From assembly GCF_007859195.1 (NCBI RefSeq), contig NZ_VOHL01000001.1:62001-126000 (forward strand): a DNA stretch of 64,000 nucleotides, read 5' to 3'. Position 1 is the first letter of the stretch; each line of letters opens with the position of its first letter. The notes under the pieces were generated by a model. That model was not told the DNA's origin. It made no database searches and saw nothing but the letters and a program-made list of their open reading frames with translations. The position numbers and the translations under genes are program-made. Below are positions 1-9,017 of this stretch, piece by piece. Source of the DNA: Streptococcus cuniculipharyngis (GTDB taxonomy: Bacteria; Bacillota; Bacilli; Lactobacillales; Streptococcaceae).

Positions 1-1104
1 CGTTATGCCGCTGAAGAAGGGGTTCGTCTATCTGGTGAGGTCCTTGAGGGGGGAAGTTTTGAAGCCGCTAGCAAGAAAAAAATTGCGGTGGTTCGTCGTG
101 AACCTGTTGGAGTGGTCTTGGCCATTTCACCATTTAACTACCCAGTTAACTTGGCGGGTTCTAAGATTGCCCCAGCCTTGATTGGGGGAAATGTCGTTAT
201 GTTCAAGCCACCAACACAAGGTTCTATCTCAGGCTTGCTTTTGGCAGAAGCCTTTGTTGAAGCGGGCTTACCAGCAGGTGTCTTCAACACAATCACTGGC
301 CGTGGGTCAGAAATTGGGGACTACATTGTTGAGCATCCAGAAGTTAACTTTGTCAACTTTACAGGCTCAACCCCAGTCGGTGAGCGGATTGGTCAGTTGG
401 CTGGTATGCGTCCGATTATGTTGGAACTTGGTGGTAAGGATTCAGCCATTGTCTTAGAAGATGCTGATTTGGAATTGACTGCCAAGCAAGTGGTGGCAGG
501 TGCTTTTGGTTACTCTGGTCAGCGTTGTACAGCAGTTAAGCGTGTCCTTGTGATGGACAGTGTAGCGGATAAACTAGCAGATTTGATTAAGGCAGAAGTG
601 CTGAAGTTGAGCGTCGGGATGCCAGAAGATAATGCAGATATTACACCATTGATTGATACAGCGGCTGCTGATTTTATTCAAGGTTTGGTTGAGGATGCCG
701 CTGATAAGGGGGCGACAGCCCTGACTGAATTTAAGCGTGAGGCTAATCTCATCACACCTGTCTTGTTTGACAAGGTGACCACAGACATGCGCTTGGCTTG
801 GGAAGAGCCATTTGGGCCGGTTTTGCCAATCATTCGTGTGACTTCGGTTGAGGAGGCCATTGCCATTTCTAACCAATCAGAATATGGTTTGCAGGCGTCA
901 GTCTTCACGCAAAACTTCCCACAAGCCTTTGCCATCGCAGAGCAGTTAGAAGTTGGAACGGTACATATTAACAACAAGACCCAACGGGGAACAGATAATT
1001 TCCCATTCTTGGGGGCTAAAAAATCAGGTGCGGGCGTGCAAGGGGTGAAATATTCTATTGAAGCCATGACCCAGGTCAAATCTGTTGTGTTTGACATTCA
1101 GTAA
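1..1104 (+). CDS. gapN: NADP-dependent glyceraldehyde-3-phosphate dehydrogenase (non-phosphorylating), 5' end missing
   Basis: The reading frame is open from base 1, so the N-terminus (about 105 residues) lies outside the window. The product is an ALDH-superfamily enzyme that oxidises glyceraldehyde-3-phosphate directly to 3-phosphoglycerate and makes NADPH, an important NADPH source in streptococci that lack a full oxidative pentose phosphate route. Visible ALDH signatures are the cofactor segment SPFNYPVNL, the GSTPVG loop, the general-base glutamate in LELGGKDS, the catalytic cysteine in GQRCTAVKR and the EEPFGPVLP segment. The C-terminal part matches streptococcal GapN very closely. The gene ends 74 bases before the deacetylase; no clear terminator lies between them. 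Confidence 0.95.
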   Translation, partial: RYAAEEGVRLSGEVLEGGSFEAASKKKIAVVRREPVGVVLAISPFNYPVNLAGSKIAPALIGGNVVMFKPPTQGSISGLLLAEAFVEAGLPAGVFNTITGRGSEIGDYIVEHPEVNFVNFTGSTPVGERIGQLAGMRPIMLELGGKDSAIVLEDADLELTAKQVVAGAFGYSGQRCTAVKRVLVMDSVADKLADLIKAEVLKLSVGMPEDNADITPLIDTAAADFIQGLVEDAADKGATALTEFKREANLITPVLFDKVTTDMRLAWEEPFGPVLPIIRVTSVEEAIAISNQSEYGLQASVFTQNFPQAFAIAEQLEVGTVHINNKTQRGTDNFPFLGAKKSGAGVQGVKYSIEAMTQVKSVVFDIQ

Positions 1105-1178
1105 GTAGCCGTTAATCGTTTAGATGTAAGAAAAAGAAATCATTAGGAACTAGGGATTATTAGCAGAAGGTGAGGTAG

Positions 1179-2432
1179 ATGAAAAAATATTTGGATTTGG
1201 CATTGGTCGTTTCAATCAGTCTCTTGTTGGGCCTACTCTTGTGGAACTCTGTTTTTAACTGGGTGGTGCAGCTTTCAGTGGCGCATGCCGTGAATGCCGA
1301 GAAAAAAATATCGCAAAAGAGTGTTAACATCAAGGTAGTTGACCAAACTAATGGCAAGGTTAATCCGGTTTACTACTTGAGTCCAACGGAAAAAGGGACA
1401 CCAGTTTATGAGAATATGGTATTGGCCCCAAAAGCCATTCCAACTGATAAAAAAAATCCAAAGATAACTGTTGTTTACCCAACTGCTACCGATACTAGTC
1501 TTAAAGGGGTTAAGCAGCTAGAAATTCATCAGGTGACTTATGATAAAGGTCCTTTTGGAGTTAAAAATCGATCAGATAAGATTATTAACTCCATGCGGGT
1601 CAAGGGGGATAGCAGTCCCTTTAGCCTAGGCCATTTATTTAAGGATAATGGAAATGGCATGGAGCGTTTAGAAGAAGAATTGGCGGTTCTTTACCCAGAA
1701 CAAGAAATTAAGGTTAGTCAGTCTGATGACTTTGACTATCAGAAAGGAAATCTGATATTAGCTGATGGTGTTAAAGTTCCTTTGAAAAATCTTTATGATG
1801 TGATTAATAGTGAGTATTTACAAGATAAGGATTTGGAAGCCTACCAGCAATATTTACGTGAAAATAAAATTTTTACAGAAAAGGTTGTTGCTCTAACACT
1901 CGACGATGGACCAAAGAGTGAAACCACTGCCCAAGCCCTAGCCATCTTAGAAGACTATAAGGTCAAGGCTACCTTTTATCTGGTTGGACAGAATATCGCC
2001 GGTAATGAGAACTTGTTGAAACAGATGAAAAAGGCAGGGCATGAGATTGGTAACCATAGTTGGGACCATAGTGATTTAAGTAAAATGAGTTTGGATCAGG
2101 TCAAGGCTTCTTTGGGTGCCACTAGTGATGCTGTCAAGGAGGTTCTTGGCCAAGGGACCAAAACCATGCGTCCTCCTTATGGTGCCAGCAATGACATTGT
2201 TCGAGCGGCTACCGCCCTCCCACCAGTTATGTGGACCGTCGATACCTATGATTGGCAGAATAAAAATCCAGACATGATTCTCCAAAATGTTAAGGAAGGT
2301 CTTCAGCCTGGTAGTGTGATCCTCATGCATGATATCCACCAATCAACGATTGATGCTCTGCCTGCTGTCCTAGATTACTTGATCAGCCAAGGTTATAAAT
2401 TTGTTACGATTAGTGAACTTTATGGCTACTAA
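1179..2432 (+). CDS. Membrane-anchored polysaccharide deacetylase (PgdA-like)
   Basis: 417 aa. Residues about 7-27 form an N-terminal membrane anchor, followed by an extracellular linker and an accessory region and then a C-terminal NodB deacetylase domain (about residues 235-417). Metal-binding motif 1 is TLDDGP with D241-D242; motif 2 is HEIGNHSWDH; MRPPYG is motif 3; WTVDTYDW and ILMHD complete the set. Family members remove acetyl groups from N-acetylglucosamine in peptidoglycan and give lysozyme resistance, although some streptococcal NodB proteins act on other substrates, so the substrate is inferred. A GGTGAGG-like ribosome site lies just before the ATG. The gene ends at a strong shared terminator facing the helicase. 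Confidence 0.85.
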   Translation: MKKYLDLALVVSISLLLGLLLWNSVFNWVVQLSVAHAVNAEKKISQKSVNIKVVDQTNGKVNPVYYLSPTEKGTPVYENMVLAPKAIPTDKKNPKITVVYPTATDTSLKGVKQLEIHQVTYDKGPFGVKNRSDKIINSMRVKGDSSPFSLGHLFKDNGNGMERLEEELAVLYPEQEIKVSQSDDFDYQKGNLILADGVKVPLKNLYDVINSEYLQDKDLEAYQQYLRENKIFTEKVVALTLDDGPKSETTAQALAILEDYKVKATFYLVGQNIAGNENLLKQMKKAGHEIGNHSWDHSDLSKMSLDQVKASLGATSDAVKEVLGQGTKTMRPPYGASNDIVRAATALPPVMWTVDTYDWQNKNPDMILQNVKEGLQPGSVILMHDIHQSTIDALPAVLDYLISQGYKFVTISELYGY

Positions 2433-2438
2433 ACTGAT

Positions 2439-2477
2439 AAAAAACACCTCCCATCATCATGATGGGAGGTGTTTTTT
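2439..2477. terminator. Bidirectional intrinsic terminator
   Basis: A near-perfect stem (AAAAAACACCTCCCATCA and its complement) with a 3-base loop and T6/A6 on either side serves both the deacetylase gene and the convergent helicase gene. The helicase stop codon lies at its edge. Confidence 0.9.
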
Positions 2478-3576
2478 ATCGCTTACTCGGTTCGTTTTTA
2501 AGGAATAATTCCTGATTTTTGAGAATAACTTCTTGGGCTGAACAATATCTTTTTAATGTTTTGAGTTCTTCTGGATGGCTGATGAAGGTAATGACTGTTC
2601 CAGAGCGGCCCATGCGTCCTGTCCGACCACTACGGTGGGTGTAATCATCTAATTGACGTGGTAAGTCATAATTAATGACTAGGTCTAAGTCAGCAATATC
2701 AATGCCACGAGCGACCAAATCTGTTGCCAAGAGAAGCGAGAGGGCGCCTTGTTTGAATCTGTCAAGAATCACTTTACGATAGTTAACATTAACATCACTG
2801 GCGAGGGAAACAACATTGGCCCCGCTAAATTGTAGGCGTTCATCAACAGCACCGAGGTCAGAGAGATTGTTAAAAAAGACCAGGCCTCTGATATGAGGAA
2901 TATTGGAAAATTTACGTAATAAATCAAGTCGTTGACGCTTGTCTACCTGGATATAGTAATGGTTTATCTTGTCCAATTCTATGGCTGAGAGGTCAATTTT
3001 TTGTGTTTTTGGTGCGAGCTGGCTAGCATCAATGCCCTGGGTTGCACTGACATAAATCATTTGGTGCTCACGTGGAACATGGTGAATGATTTTTTCGACG
3101 AAAGGGTATTGGGAATCGCCGAGTAGTTGGTCAAATTCATCTAAAATAATGGTTTGAACGGACATCATTTTTATTTTTTTGAGTTTTATTAGTTCAAAGA
3201 CCCGGCCTGGTGTACCGATGAGAATTTCAGGTCCTTTTTTCAAGCGTTCAATTTGTCGTTTTTGACTGGATCCTGAAATGAAGAGCTGAGCATTGAGACC
3301 TAGAGGCTCTGCCCATTGTTTACAGATAGCAAAGATTTGTCCGGCAAGTTCAGTATTAGGGGCTAAAATCAAGAGTTGCTGACTTTTTCGGGGGCTTAGC
3401 TTAAGTAGGCTGGGCCAGAGGTAGGCAAGGGTTTTACCAGTTCCAGTAGGGCTAATGACGAGAAGGTTCTGGCCTTGTTGGATGGGATCAAAACTTTCTT
3501 TTTGGACTGGGGTCAGTTGGTTAAAACCAAGCTGGTGAAGTTGCTCTTGCCAACTATTTGGGAAACGCTTAATCAT
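2476..3576 (-). CDS. DEAD-box family ATP-dependent RNA helicase (DEFD variant)
   Basis: 366 aa, with both RecA-like domains and almost no C-terminal extension, shorter than CshA-type helicases. Motifs run in order: Q motif (about residues 18-25), motif I SPTGTGKT (42-49), GTPGR, motif II DEFD (146-149, in place of DEAD), SAT, motif [11 protein letters not shown] and motif [12 protein letters not shown]. Such proteins remodel RNA in ribosome assembly or mRNA decay; the RNA target here is unknown. The DEFD form keeps both acidic residues and changes only the third position, so activity is likely. It is divergent from udk; the 93-base gap holds the udk promoter. Confidence 0.85.
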   Translation of the reverse strand: MIKRFPNSWQEQLHQLGFNQLTPVQKESFDPIQQGQNLLVISPTGTGKTLAYLWPSLLKLSPRKSQQLLILAPNTELAGQIFAICKQWAEPLGLNAQLFISGSSQKRQIERLKKGPEILIGTPGRVFELIKLKKIKMMSVQTIILDEFDQLLGDSQYPFVEKIIHHVPREHQMIYVSATQGIDASQLAPKTQKIDLSAIELDKINHYYIQVDKRQRLDLLRKFSNIPHIRGLVFFNNLSDLGAVDERLQFSGANVVSLASDVNVNYRKVILDRFKQGALSLLLATDLVARGIDIADLDLVINYDLPRQLDDYTHRSGRTGRMGRSGTVITFISHPEELKTLKRYCSAQEVILKNQELFLKNEPSKR

Positions 3577-3627
3577 GTAAAAATCCTTATTTTTCTATTT
3601 TGTTCCTTTTATTATATCATGAATTTT

Positions 3628-3636
3628 GGTAAAATA
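3628..3636 (+). promoter_or_regulatory. Extended -10 promoter of udk
   Basis: TGGTAAAAT is a TGn extended -10 element about 33 bases before the udk start; the interval contains a GGAG ribosome site. Confidence 0.5.
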
Positions 3637-3669
3637 GAGAGAAAGATTTATTGTAGAGATGGAGAAGAC

Positions 3670-4293
3670 ATGCAAAAGAAAACAATTATTATTGGCGTGA
3701 CGGGTGGTTCTGGAGGCGGTAAAACCAGTGTTTCCCATGCTATTTTGGAGAATTTTTCTGATGCTAAGGTGGCCATGATTCAACATGATTCTTATTACAA
3801 GGACCAGAGTCACTTGACTTTTGAAGAACGGATTAAAACGAATTATGACCACCCTTTGGCTTTTGATACCGACTTGTTAATTGAGCATTTATCTGCTCTT
3901 GCTGATGGTCAATCGGTTGATATTCCAATCTATGATTATACCCAACATACTCGGAGTCAGGAAACCTATCGTCAAGAGCCGCAAGATGTCTTCATCGTTG
4001 AAGGAATCTTGGTCTTGGAAGACAAGCGCTTGCGTGATTTGATGGACATTAAATTGTTTGTTGACACTGATGATGATATTCGGATTATTCGTCGGATTAA
4101 ACGTGATATGCAAGAACGGGGACGGAGTTTAGATAGCATTATTGAACAGTATACTAGTGTAGTCAAACCCATGTACCATCAATTTATTGAACCAACCAAA
4201 CGTTATGCAGATATCGTCATTCCAGAAGGTGTGTCCAATCTGGTTGCTATTGATGTGATTAATACGAAAATTGCTAGCATTTTAGCTGATTAA
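3670..4293 (+). CDS. udk: Uridine/cytidine kinase
   Basis: 207 aa from the ATG at 3670, which has a GGAG ribosome site and gives the usual family length; the frame is open further upstream but that part reads through the promoter. The product phosphorylates uridine and cytidine to UMP and CMP in pyrimidine salvage. The Walker A loop GGSGGGKTS lies at about residues 12-20, followed by the HDSYYKD and YDHPLAFD substrate segments and the [13 protein letters not shown] lid region. It is followed 17 bases later by the fRMsr gene and dnaX, probably in one operon. Confidence 0.93.
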   Translation: MQKKTIIIGVTGGSGGGKTSVSHAILENFSDAKVAMIQHDSYYKDQSHLTFEERIKTNYDHPLAFDTDLLIEHLSALADGQSVDIPIYDYTQHTRSQETYRQEPQDVFIVEGILVLEDKRLRDLMDIKLFVDTDDDIRIIRRIKRDMQERGRSLDSIIEQYTSVVKPMYHQFIEPTKRYADIVIPEGVSNLVAIDVINTKIASILAD

Positions 4294-4310
4294 AGGAGTG
4301 GAGGAGAACG

Positions 4311-4808
4311 ATGGAAACAACTGTTAAAAAAGAAGCCTATGATTTACTCTTGGCCCAGGCTCGCCTACTCTTTGATAGAGAAGAAAATGCCTTGGCTAAT
4401 CTGTCCAACGCATCTGCTATGTTGAATCAGACCCTACCCAATTCGGTTTTTACCGGTTTTTACCTTTTTGATGGTCAAGAGTTAATCCTGGGCCCCTTCC
4501 AAGGCAAGGTGTCTTGTACCCGTATTGCTCTTGGAAAAGGGGTTTGTGGTGAATCTGCTCAGACTCAAGAAACCTTGATTGTGGCAAATGTCAAAGAGCA
4601 TGATAACTATATTTCTTGCGATTCGGCTGCAATGAGTGAGATTGTGGTTCCTATGGTCAAAAATGGTCAATTACTTGGTGTTCTTGACTTGGATTCTCGA
4701 CTTGTAGGGGATTACGATGAGCTTGATCAGGCCTATTTAGAAGAGTTTGTCCAGCTTTTAATGACTCAAACCAGATGGGATTTTAGTCAATTTGGAGTAG
4801 AACGTTAA
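4311..4808 (+). CDS. Free methionine-(R)-sulfoxide reductase (GAF-domain fRMsr)
   Basis: 165 aa, a single GAF domain. The three cysteines diagnostic of fRMsr are present: C69 in VSCTRI, C79 in GVCGES and C103 in ISCDS. The SEIVVPM and GVLDLDS segments that line the pocket are also present. The enzyme reduces free (not protein-bound) methionine-R-sulfoxide using thioredoxin. The stop codon overlaps the dnaX start by one base (TAATG), which indicates translational coupling, and it shares a transcript with dnaX as in other streptococci. Confidence 0.87.
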   Translation: METTVKKEAYDLLLAQARLLFDREENALANLSNASAMLNQTLPNSVFTGFYLFDGQELILGPFQGKVSCTRIALGKGVCGESAQTQETLIVANVKEHDNYISCDSAAMSEIVVPMVKNGQLLGVLDLDSRLVGDYDELDQAYLEEFVQLLMTQTRWDFSQFGVER

Positions 4809-6466
4809 TGTACCAAGCCTTATATCGGAAATATCGGAGCCAAACCTTTGCCGAAATGGTCGGGCAAACAGTGGTGGCAAAGGCCTTAAAACAGGCAGTT
4901 TCTAGTGGTAAGGTCAGCCATGCCTATTTGTTTTCTGGTCCTAGAGGAACTGGGAAAACAAGTGCTGCCAAAATATTTGCCAAAGCCATGAACTGTCCCA
5001 ATCAATCCCATGGTGAACCTTGTAATGCCTGTGATATTTGTCAAGATATTACTAAGGGGAGCTTGGAGGATGTTATTGAAATTGATGCGGCCTCAAACAA
5101 TGGGGTGGATGAGATACGGGATATCCGCGATAAATCAACCTATGCTCCTAGTCGAGCTAGCTACAAGGTTTACATTATTGATGAGGTTCATATGTTATCA
5201 ACGGGAGCCTTTAATGCCTTGTTGAAGACTTTGGAAGAGCCGACAGATCATGTTGTTTTTATCTTGGCCACGACTGAATTGCACAAAATTCCTGCAACGA
5301 TTTTGTCTCGGGTCCAACGTTTTGAGTTTAAAGCCATTGGGGTTAGTGACATCAGTCAGCATTTAGAGCAGATTTTGACCCGAGAGGGGCTGACTTATGA
5401 CCCTCTCGCCTTGACCTTAATTGCCAAAAGGGCAGAAGGAGGTATGCGTGACGCCTTATCAATGTTGGATCAGGCGCTCAGTCTGACCCAAGAGAAACAG
5501 CTAGATTTGGCAACTGCGGAGGAGATTACGGGAAGCATTTCCCTTAAAGCTTTAGATGCTTATGTGAGCTTTATTTCTCAAGGACAAGTGACCCAGGCCT
5601 TGTCAGAAATGGACCTTATTTTTAATAGTGGCAAGAGTATGTCTCGATTTGCCACGGATTTATTAAATTACCTGAGAGATTTGTTGTTAGCCAAGGCAGG
5701 GGTAGAGCTTAGTCAGCTGAGCCAGGGGTTCCAAGATAATCTAGTCCTGTCTCAAGAACGCTTGTTTACGATGATTGACCAGGTAACGGACGGTTTACAA
5801 CAAATTAAGGCTGCCAGTTATCCGAAAATCTATGCAGAAATGATGACCATGCGACTGGCCCAGACCTCTGAACCACAGAACAATTCTCTTGACTTGAGGG
5901 GGCAGATTGAGCAGGAGCTTGAACAATTGAGACAAGAAGTCTTAGAACTCAAAAATCGTTTGAGCACTACTGATTCCCAGCTTCCTCCAGCTAAGCCGCT
6001 TCCCAAACCGTCCTCTTTTAAGGTGAATAAAGAGAAGATTCTGATGATAATGGCTGAGACGGTGGAGGATAGCCAGAAATCCCGCCAATATTTAGGGGCT
6101 TTAAAGGAGGCTTGGCAGGAAATTTTAGAAAGCCTATCGGCCCAGGAAAAGGCTCTCTTGATGGGATCTGAGCCAGTCTTGGCCAATGCGGAACATGCTA
6201 TTTTGGCTTTTGATGCGGCCTTTAATGCTGAGCAGGCGATGAGGCGCAGTGATTTGAATACGATTTTTGGAAATGTCATGAGTCAAGTAGCCGGTTTTTC
6301 ACCGCAAATTATGGCAGTACCAAGGGCTGATTTTAACCTGATTCGGCAAGAATTCGCTCAGAAACATCGTCAAGAAAAGGAAGAGGTCCAGGCTAGTCAA
6401 GAGCCAGCCTTACTACCTGAGGGCTTTCAGTTCTTGCAAGATAAAATAAGGGTTATTAATGATTAA
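4808..6466 (+). CDS. dnaX: DNA polymerase III subunits gamma/tau
   Basis: 552 aa. The product is the clamp-loader motor that loads the beta sliding clamp and organises the replisome. It begins with an AAA+ domain with Walker A GPRGTGKTSAAK (about 45-56), a zinc module with Cys 63, 72, 75 and 78, DEVHML as Walker B and SRVQRF as the arginine-finger motif. A tau-like C-terminal region follows with a coiled-coil-prone stretch around residues 365-385. I saw no obvious A-rich frameshift site that would make a separate gamma form. The coupled start overlaps the upstream stop codon. Confidence 0.95.
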   Translation: MYQALYRKYRSQTFAEMVGQTVVAKALKQAVSSGKVSHAYLFSGPRGTGKTSAAKIFAKAMNCPNQSHGEPCNACDICQDITKGSLEDVIEIDAASNNGVDEIRDIRDKSTYAPSRASYKVYIIDEVHMLSTGAFNALLKTLEEPTDHVVFILATTELHKIPATILSRVQRFEFKAIGVSDISQHLEQILTREGLTYDPLALTLIAKRAEGGMRDALSMLDQALSLTQEKQLDLATAEEITGSISLKALDAYVSFISQGQVTQALSEMDLIFNSGKSMSRFATDLLNYLRDLLLAKAGVELSQLSQGFQDNLVLSQERLFTMIDQVTDGLQQIKAASYPKIYAEMMTMRLAQTSEPQNNSLDLRGQIEQELEQLRQEVLELKNRLSTTDSQLPPAKPLPKPSSFKVNKEKILMIMAETVEDSQKSRQYLGALKEAWQEILESLSAQEKALLMGSEPVLANAEHAILAFDAAFNAEQAMRRSDLNTIFGNVMSQVAGFSPQIMAVPRADFNLIRQEFAQKHRQEKEEVQASQEPALLPEGFQFLQDKIRVIND

Positions 6467-6470
6467 AAAG

Positions 6471-6498
6471 TGAGCAGAAAGAAGTTACTTCTCTCTGC
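6471..6498 (+). repeat. Inverted repeat just after dnaX
   Basis: A 12-bp stem with one mismatch (AGCAGAAAGAAG and CTTCTCTCTGCT) and a TTA loop. No T-run follows, so it may be a 3'-end stabilising hairpin rather than a full terminator. Confidence 0.5.
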
Positions 6499-6551
6499 TT
6501 GCTAGTTTCACTGCTGATGGTAAGCGATTTGGCTTACTGCATAAAAATGGA

Positions 6552-6749
6552 ATGATGAGTATTTTACAGTTTATTATTATTGCTAGTTTTTGTCTTCTAG
6601 AAACCATCTTTTTTAATCAGGCACTTTTTGAAAAAGAATACCTGATTGCCCTACTCTGGGGCTTCTTATTGTACCGTGACTTGAAGCGCGTCTATATTGT
6701 CAGTAAATTTACGGATAATATTCTCAAGATAACCAAGAAGAAAGACTAA
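6552..6749 (+). CDS. Small membrane protein, DUF3272-like
   Basis: 65 aa with two hydrophobic helices (about residues 4-20 and 29-46) and a lysine-rich tail, so probably a two-pass inner-membrane protein. Its position between dnaX and birA matches a conserved streptococcal small protein that I place in DUF3272 from memory of the neighbourhood, not from a search. Its last 26 bases overlap the 3' end of birA on the other strand. The function is unknown. The ATG at 6552 is followed directly by a second ATG; either could be used. Confidence 0.6.
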   Translation: MMSILQFIIIASFCLLETIFFNQALFEKEYLIALLWGFLLYRDLKRVYIVSKFTDNILKITKKKD

Positions 6750-7488
6750 CTTCATTGCTAGAGAGAATCTTGGTCTCATGATTAGCGAGTTGTACGATTA
6801 GCTCGCCTTTTTGACTGATGTCTATGGCTAGGCCTTGGAAGGTCTGGCCATTTTCTGTAAAACTGACTAGCTGGTCTAAAACCATGGACTTGTCTCGATA
6901 AACCTTAATCAAATCCTGTTCGGGAGTTTCTTGAAAAATACGCCAAATCTCACAGATTAGTTGGCTCCGACTAATTGAAGGGTGTTCTTGGAACAAGGAG
7001 CCGGCCTTGCTAGCTAATTCTGGTGGAAAGGTTGAAATGGCAAAATTGATACCGACTCCAATTAATAAATCAGTCGCTTGCTGATCTTCACGATGAATGC
7101 TCTCAAGCAAGATGCCAGCAATTTTTTTCTGGTTGAGGTAGATGTCATTGACCCATTTTATTTGACAGCGTTGTTGGGTTAAGCCTTCAATAGCCTTGAC
7201 GATGCTTGTAGCAATCATCATGGTGTAGACAGCCAGCTGGCTTAGGGGACGAGTTGGCTTGAGATGGAGGGTCATGTAAATCCCTCCTTGATCTTCTGTA
7301 TAAAATGGCCGGCCAAATCGTCCCACTGCTTGTTCTTGACCATCGGCCAGGTAGAGGGCAGGGCAGGCATGATTTTTCTGAATGCCCTCTCTAGCGTCTG
7401 TTTGGGTAGAGGAGCTTTTTTCCTTGAAATAGACAGGCCAACCGACTTGTTGACGAATAGTTTCTGGGTCTAAGTAATCCTTTAACAT
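6724..7488 (-). CDS. birA: Biotin--[acetyl-CoA-carboxylase] ligase, catalytic form without DNA-binding domain
   Basis: 254 aa. It attaches biotin to biotin carboxyl carrier protein through biotinyl-AMP. The biotinyl-AMP loop GRFGRPF is at about residues 56-62, followed by KWVNDIY and KIAGILLES. At 254 aa it lacks the N-terminal helix-turn-helix of E. coli BirA (321 aa), so it should act only as a ligase and not as a biotin-operon repressor. A good promoter (TTGCAT, 16 bases, TATACT) ends six bases before the ATG, so the mRNA is probably leaderless; no ribosome site is visible. Confidence 0.9.
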   Translation of the reverse strand: MLKDYLDPETIRQQVGWPVYFKEKSSSTQTDAREGIQKNHACPALYLADGQEQAVGRFGRPFYTEDQGGIYMTLHLKPTRPLSQLAVYTMMIATSIVKAIEGLTQQRCQIKWVNDIYLNQKKIAGILLESIHREDQQATDLLIGVGINFAISTFPPELASKAGSLFQEHPSISRSQLICEIWRIFQETPEQDLIKVYRDKSMVLDQLVSFTENGQTFQGLAIDISQKGELIVQLANHETKILSSNEVSLSSWLS

Positions 7489-7494
7489 GATTTT

Positions 7495-7522
7495 AGTATA
7501 ATATAAAGTGGTAAAAATGCAA
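7495..7522 (-). promoter_or_regulatory. birA promoter giving a probable leaderless mRNA
   Basis: On the minus strand the -35 TTGCAT (7522-7517) and -10 TATACT (7500-7495) are 16 bases apart, and the ATG begins 6 bases after the -10. Transcription should start at or within the start codon. Confidence 0.6.
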
Positions 7523-7561
7523 CTGCTAACTCATCTTTTTTATCCTATTTTTCGCCATTTG

Positions 7562-7570
7562 TGTTAAAAT
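7562..7570 (+). promoter_or_regulatory. Extended -10 promoter of metK
   Basis: TGTTAAAAT is a TGn extended -10; the predicted start lies just before the SMK box. Confidence 0.55.
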
Positions 7571-7583
7571 AGGGGTGTTATAA

Positions 7584-7661
7584 AGTCCCGAAAAGGTAGT
7601 AGTGGTTAACCTCCTACTAGTTCTTTGTAACTTTTTAACGCATTTTATTAAAAGGGGGACA
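7584..7661 (+). promoter_or_regulatory. SMK box (SAM-III) riboswitch controlling metK translation
   Basis: The leader contains the conserved SMK pieces in order: GTCCCGAAAAGG (7585-7596), a hairpin GTAGTAG/CTACTAG, TTTGTAAC (7624-7631) and AAAGGGGGAC (7651-7660), which is also the metK ribosome site. GTCCC pairs with GGGAC, so SAM binding would hide the ribosome site. This riboswitch class is established upstream of metK in Lactobacillales. Identification is by motif order, not by a covariance search. Confidence 0.85.
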
Positions 7662-7666
7662 TTTTT

Positions 7667-8863
7667 ATGTCAGAACGTAAACTTTTCACGTCTGAGTCAG
7701 TATCTGAGGGGCACCCAGATAAGATTGCAGACCAGATTTCTGATGCCATCTTAGATGCCATTCTTGAGCAGGACCCAGAGGCCCATGTGGCTGCTGAAAC
7801 AGCGGTTTATACGGGTTCTGTTCATGTCTTTGGTGAGATTTCGACGACAGCCTATGTGGACATCAATCGCCTTGTCAGAGATACCATTGCTGAGATTGGC
7901 TACACCAAGACGGAGTATGGTTTTTCGGCAGAAACGGTTGGGGTGCATCCTTCCTTAGTGGAACAGTCACCAGATATTGCCCAAGGGGTCAAGGAAGCCT
8001 TGGAAGTTCGTCAAGGGAAAGATGAGGAGCTTGATAAGATTGGTGCTGGTGATCAGGGGTTGATGTTTGGCTTTGCCATTGATGAAACACCCGAATTGAT
8101 GCCTCTGCCGATTTCGCTGTCACATGCCTTGGTCAGAAAATTGGCAGAGCTACGAAAGTCAGGTCAATTGAGCTATTTACGACCAGATGCTAAATCACAA
8201 GTGACCGTAGAATATGACGGAAATGACCAGCCTCTTCGAGTGGATACCGTGGTCATCTCTACCCAGCATGACCCAGATGTTAGTCAAGAGCAAATCAGTC
8301 ATGACATGATTGAACAGGTGATTAAGGCGGTGATTCCAGCTGAGTATCTGGATGAAAACACCAAGTATTTTATCAATCCAACAGGCCGCTTTGTGATTGG
8401 TGGCCCCCAAGGCGATTCAGGCTTGACAGGGCGTAAGATTATTGTCGATACCTATGGTGGCTATGCCCGCCATGGTGGGGGTGCTTTTTCAGGCAAGGAT
8501 GCCACCAAGGTTGATCGCTCAGCCTCTTATGCCGCCCGTTACATTGCCAAAAATATCGTGGCTGCAGGTCTAGCCAGAAAAGTTGAGGTTCAGTTGGCCT
8601 ATGCGATTGGTGTGGCTCAACCTGTTTCCGTTCGCCTGGACACCTTTGGCACCAGCAAGGTGGCAGAAGCAGATTTACAAAAGGCCGTTCGGCAGCTATT
8701 TGATTTACGACCAGCTGGTATTATCAAGATGCTTGACCTCAAACGGCCAATTTATCGCCAAACAGCAGCCTATGGTCACATGGGGCGGACAGATATTGAT
8801 TTGCCTTGGGAACGTTTGGATCAAGTTCAAGCCTTAAAAGCCTATTTTAAAATCGAAAACTAG
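7667..8863 (+). CDS. metK: S-adenosylmethionine synthetase
   Basis: 398 aa, full family length. It makes S-adenosylmethionine from methionine and ATP. Signatures seen are [16 protein letters not shown] near the N-terminus, [10 protein letters not shown] in the middle, and the glycine-rich [17 protein letters not shown] loop that binds ATP phosphates. Expression is predicted to be shut off translationally by its own product through the SMK box. It is a single-gene unit with its own terminator. Confidence 0.97.
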   Translation: MSERKLFTSESVSEGHPDKIADQISDAILDAILEQDPEAHVAAETAVYTGSVHVFGEISTTAYVDINRLVRDTIAEIGYTKTEYGFSAETVGVHPSLVEQSPDIAQGVKEALEVRQGKDEELDKIGAGDQGLMFGFAIDETPELMPLPISLSHALVRKLAELRKSGQLSYLRPDAKSQVTVEYDGNDQPLRVDTVVISTQHDPDVSQEQISHDMIEQVIKAVIPAEYLDENTKYFINPTGRFVIGGPQGDSGLTGRKIIVDTYGGYARHGGGAFSGKDATKVDRSASYAARYIAKNIVAAGLARKVEVQLAYAIGVAQPVSVRLDTFGTSKVAEADLQKAVRQLFDLRPAGIIKMLDLKRPIYRQTAAYGHMGRTDIDLPWERLDQVQALKAYFKIEN

Positions 8864-8870
8864 TGGATTA

Positions 8871-8902
8871 AAGATGGACTGTGGAGTTAGTCCGTCTTTT
8901 TT
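8871..8902 (+). terminator. metK intrinsic terminator
   Basis: AAGATGGACT pairs with AGTCCGTCTT over an 8-base loop and runs into T6. Confidence 0.8.
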
Positions 8903-8951
8903 ACCCCATGCTAGTCTTTTGGTAAAAACGATAGTTTCCCATATTATCTGT

Positions 8952-8980
8952 TTGTCAAATGACCTGAGATGTGATAGAAT
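8952..8980 (+). promoter_or_regulatory. murZ promoter
   Basis: -35 TTGTCA (8952-8957), 17-base spacer, -10 TAGAAT (8975-8980). Confidence 0.55.
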
Positions 8981-9017
8981 AATATAGTTAAATATAGTAT
9001 GAGAAAGAATAGAACGA

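Noticed and set aside
2476-3576. DEFD in place of DEAD as evidence for an inactive helicase
   Set aside because: Both acidic residues that matter for ATP hydrolysis are kept; the changed position varies in the family.
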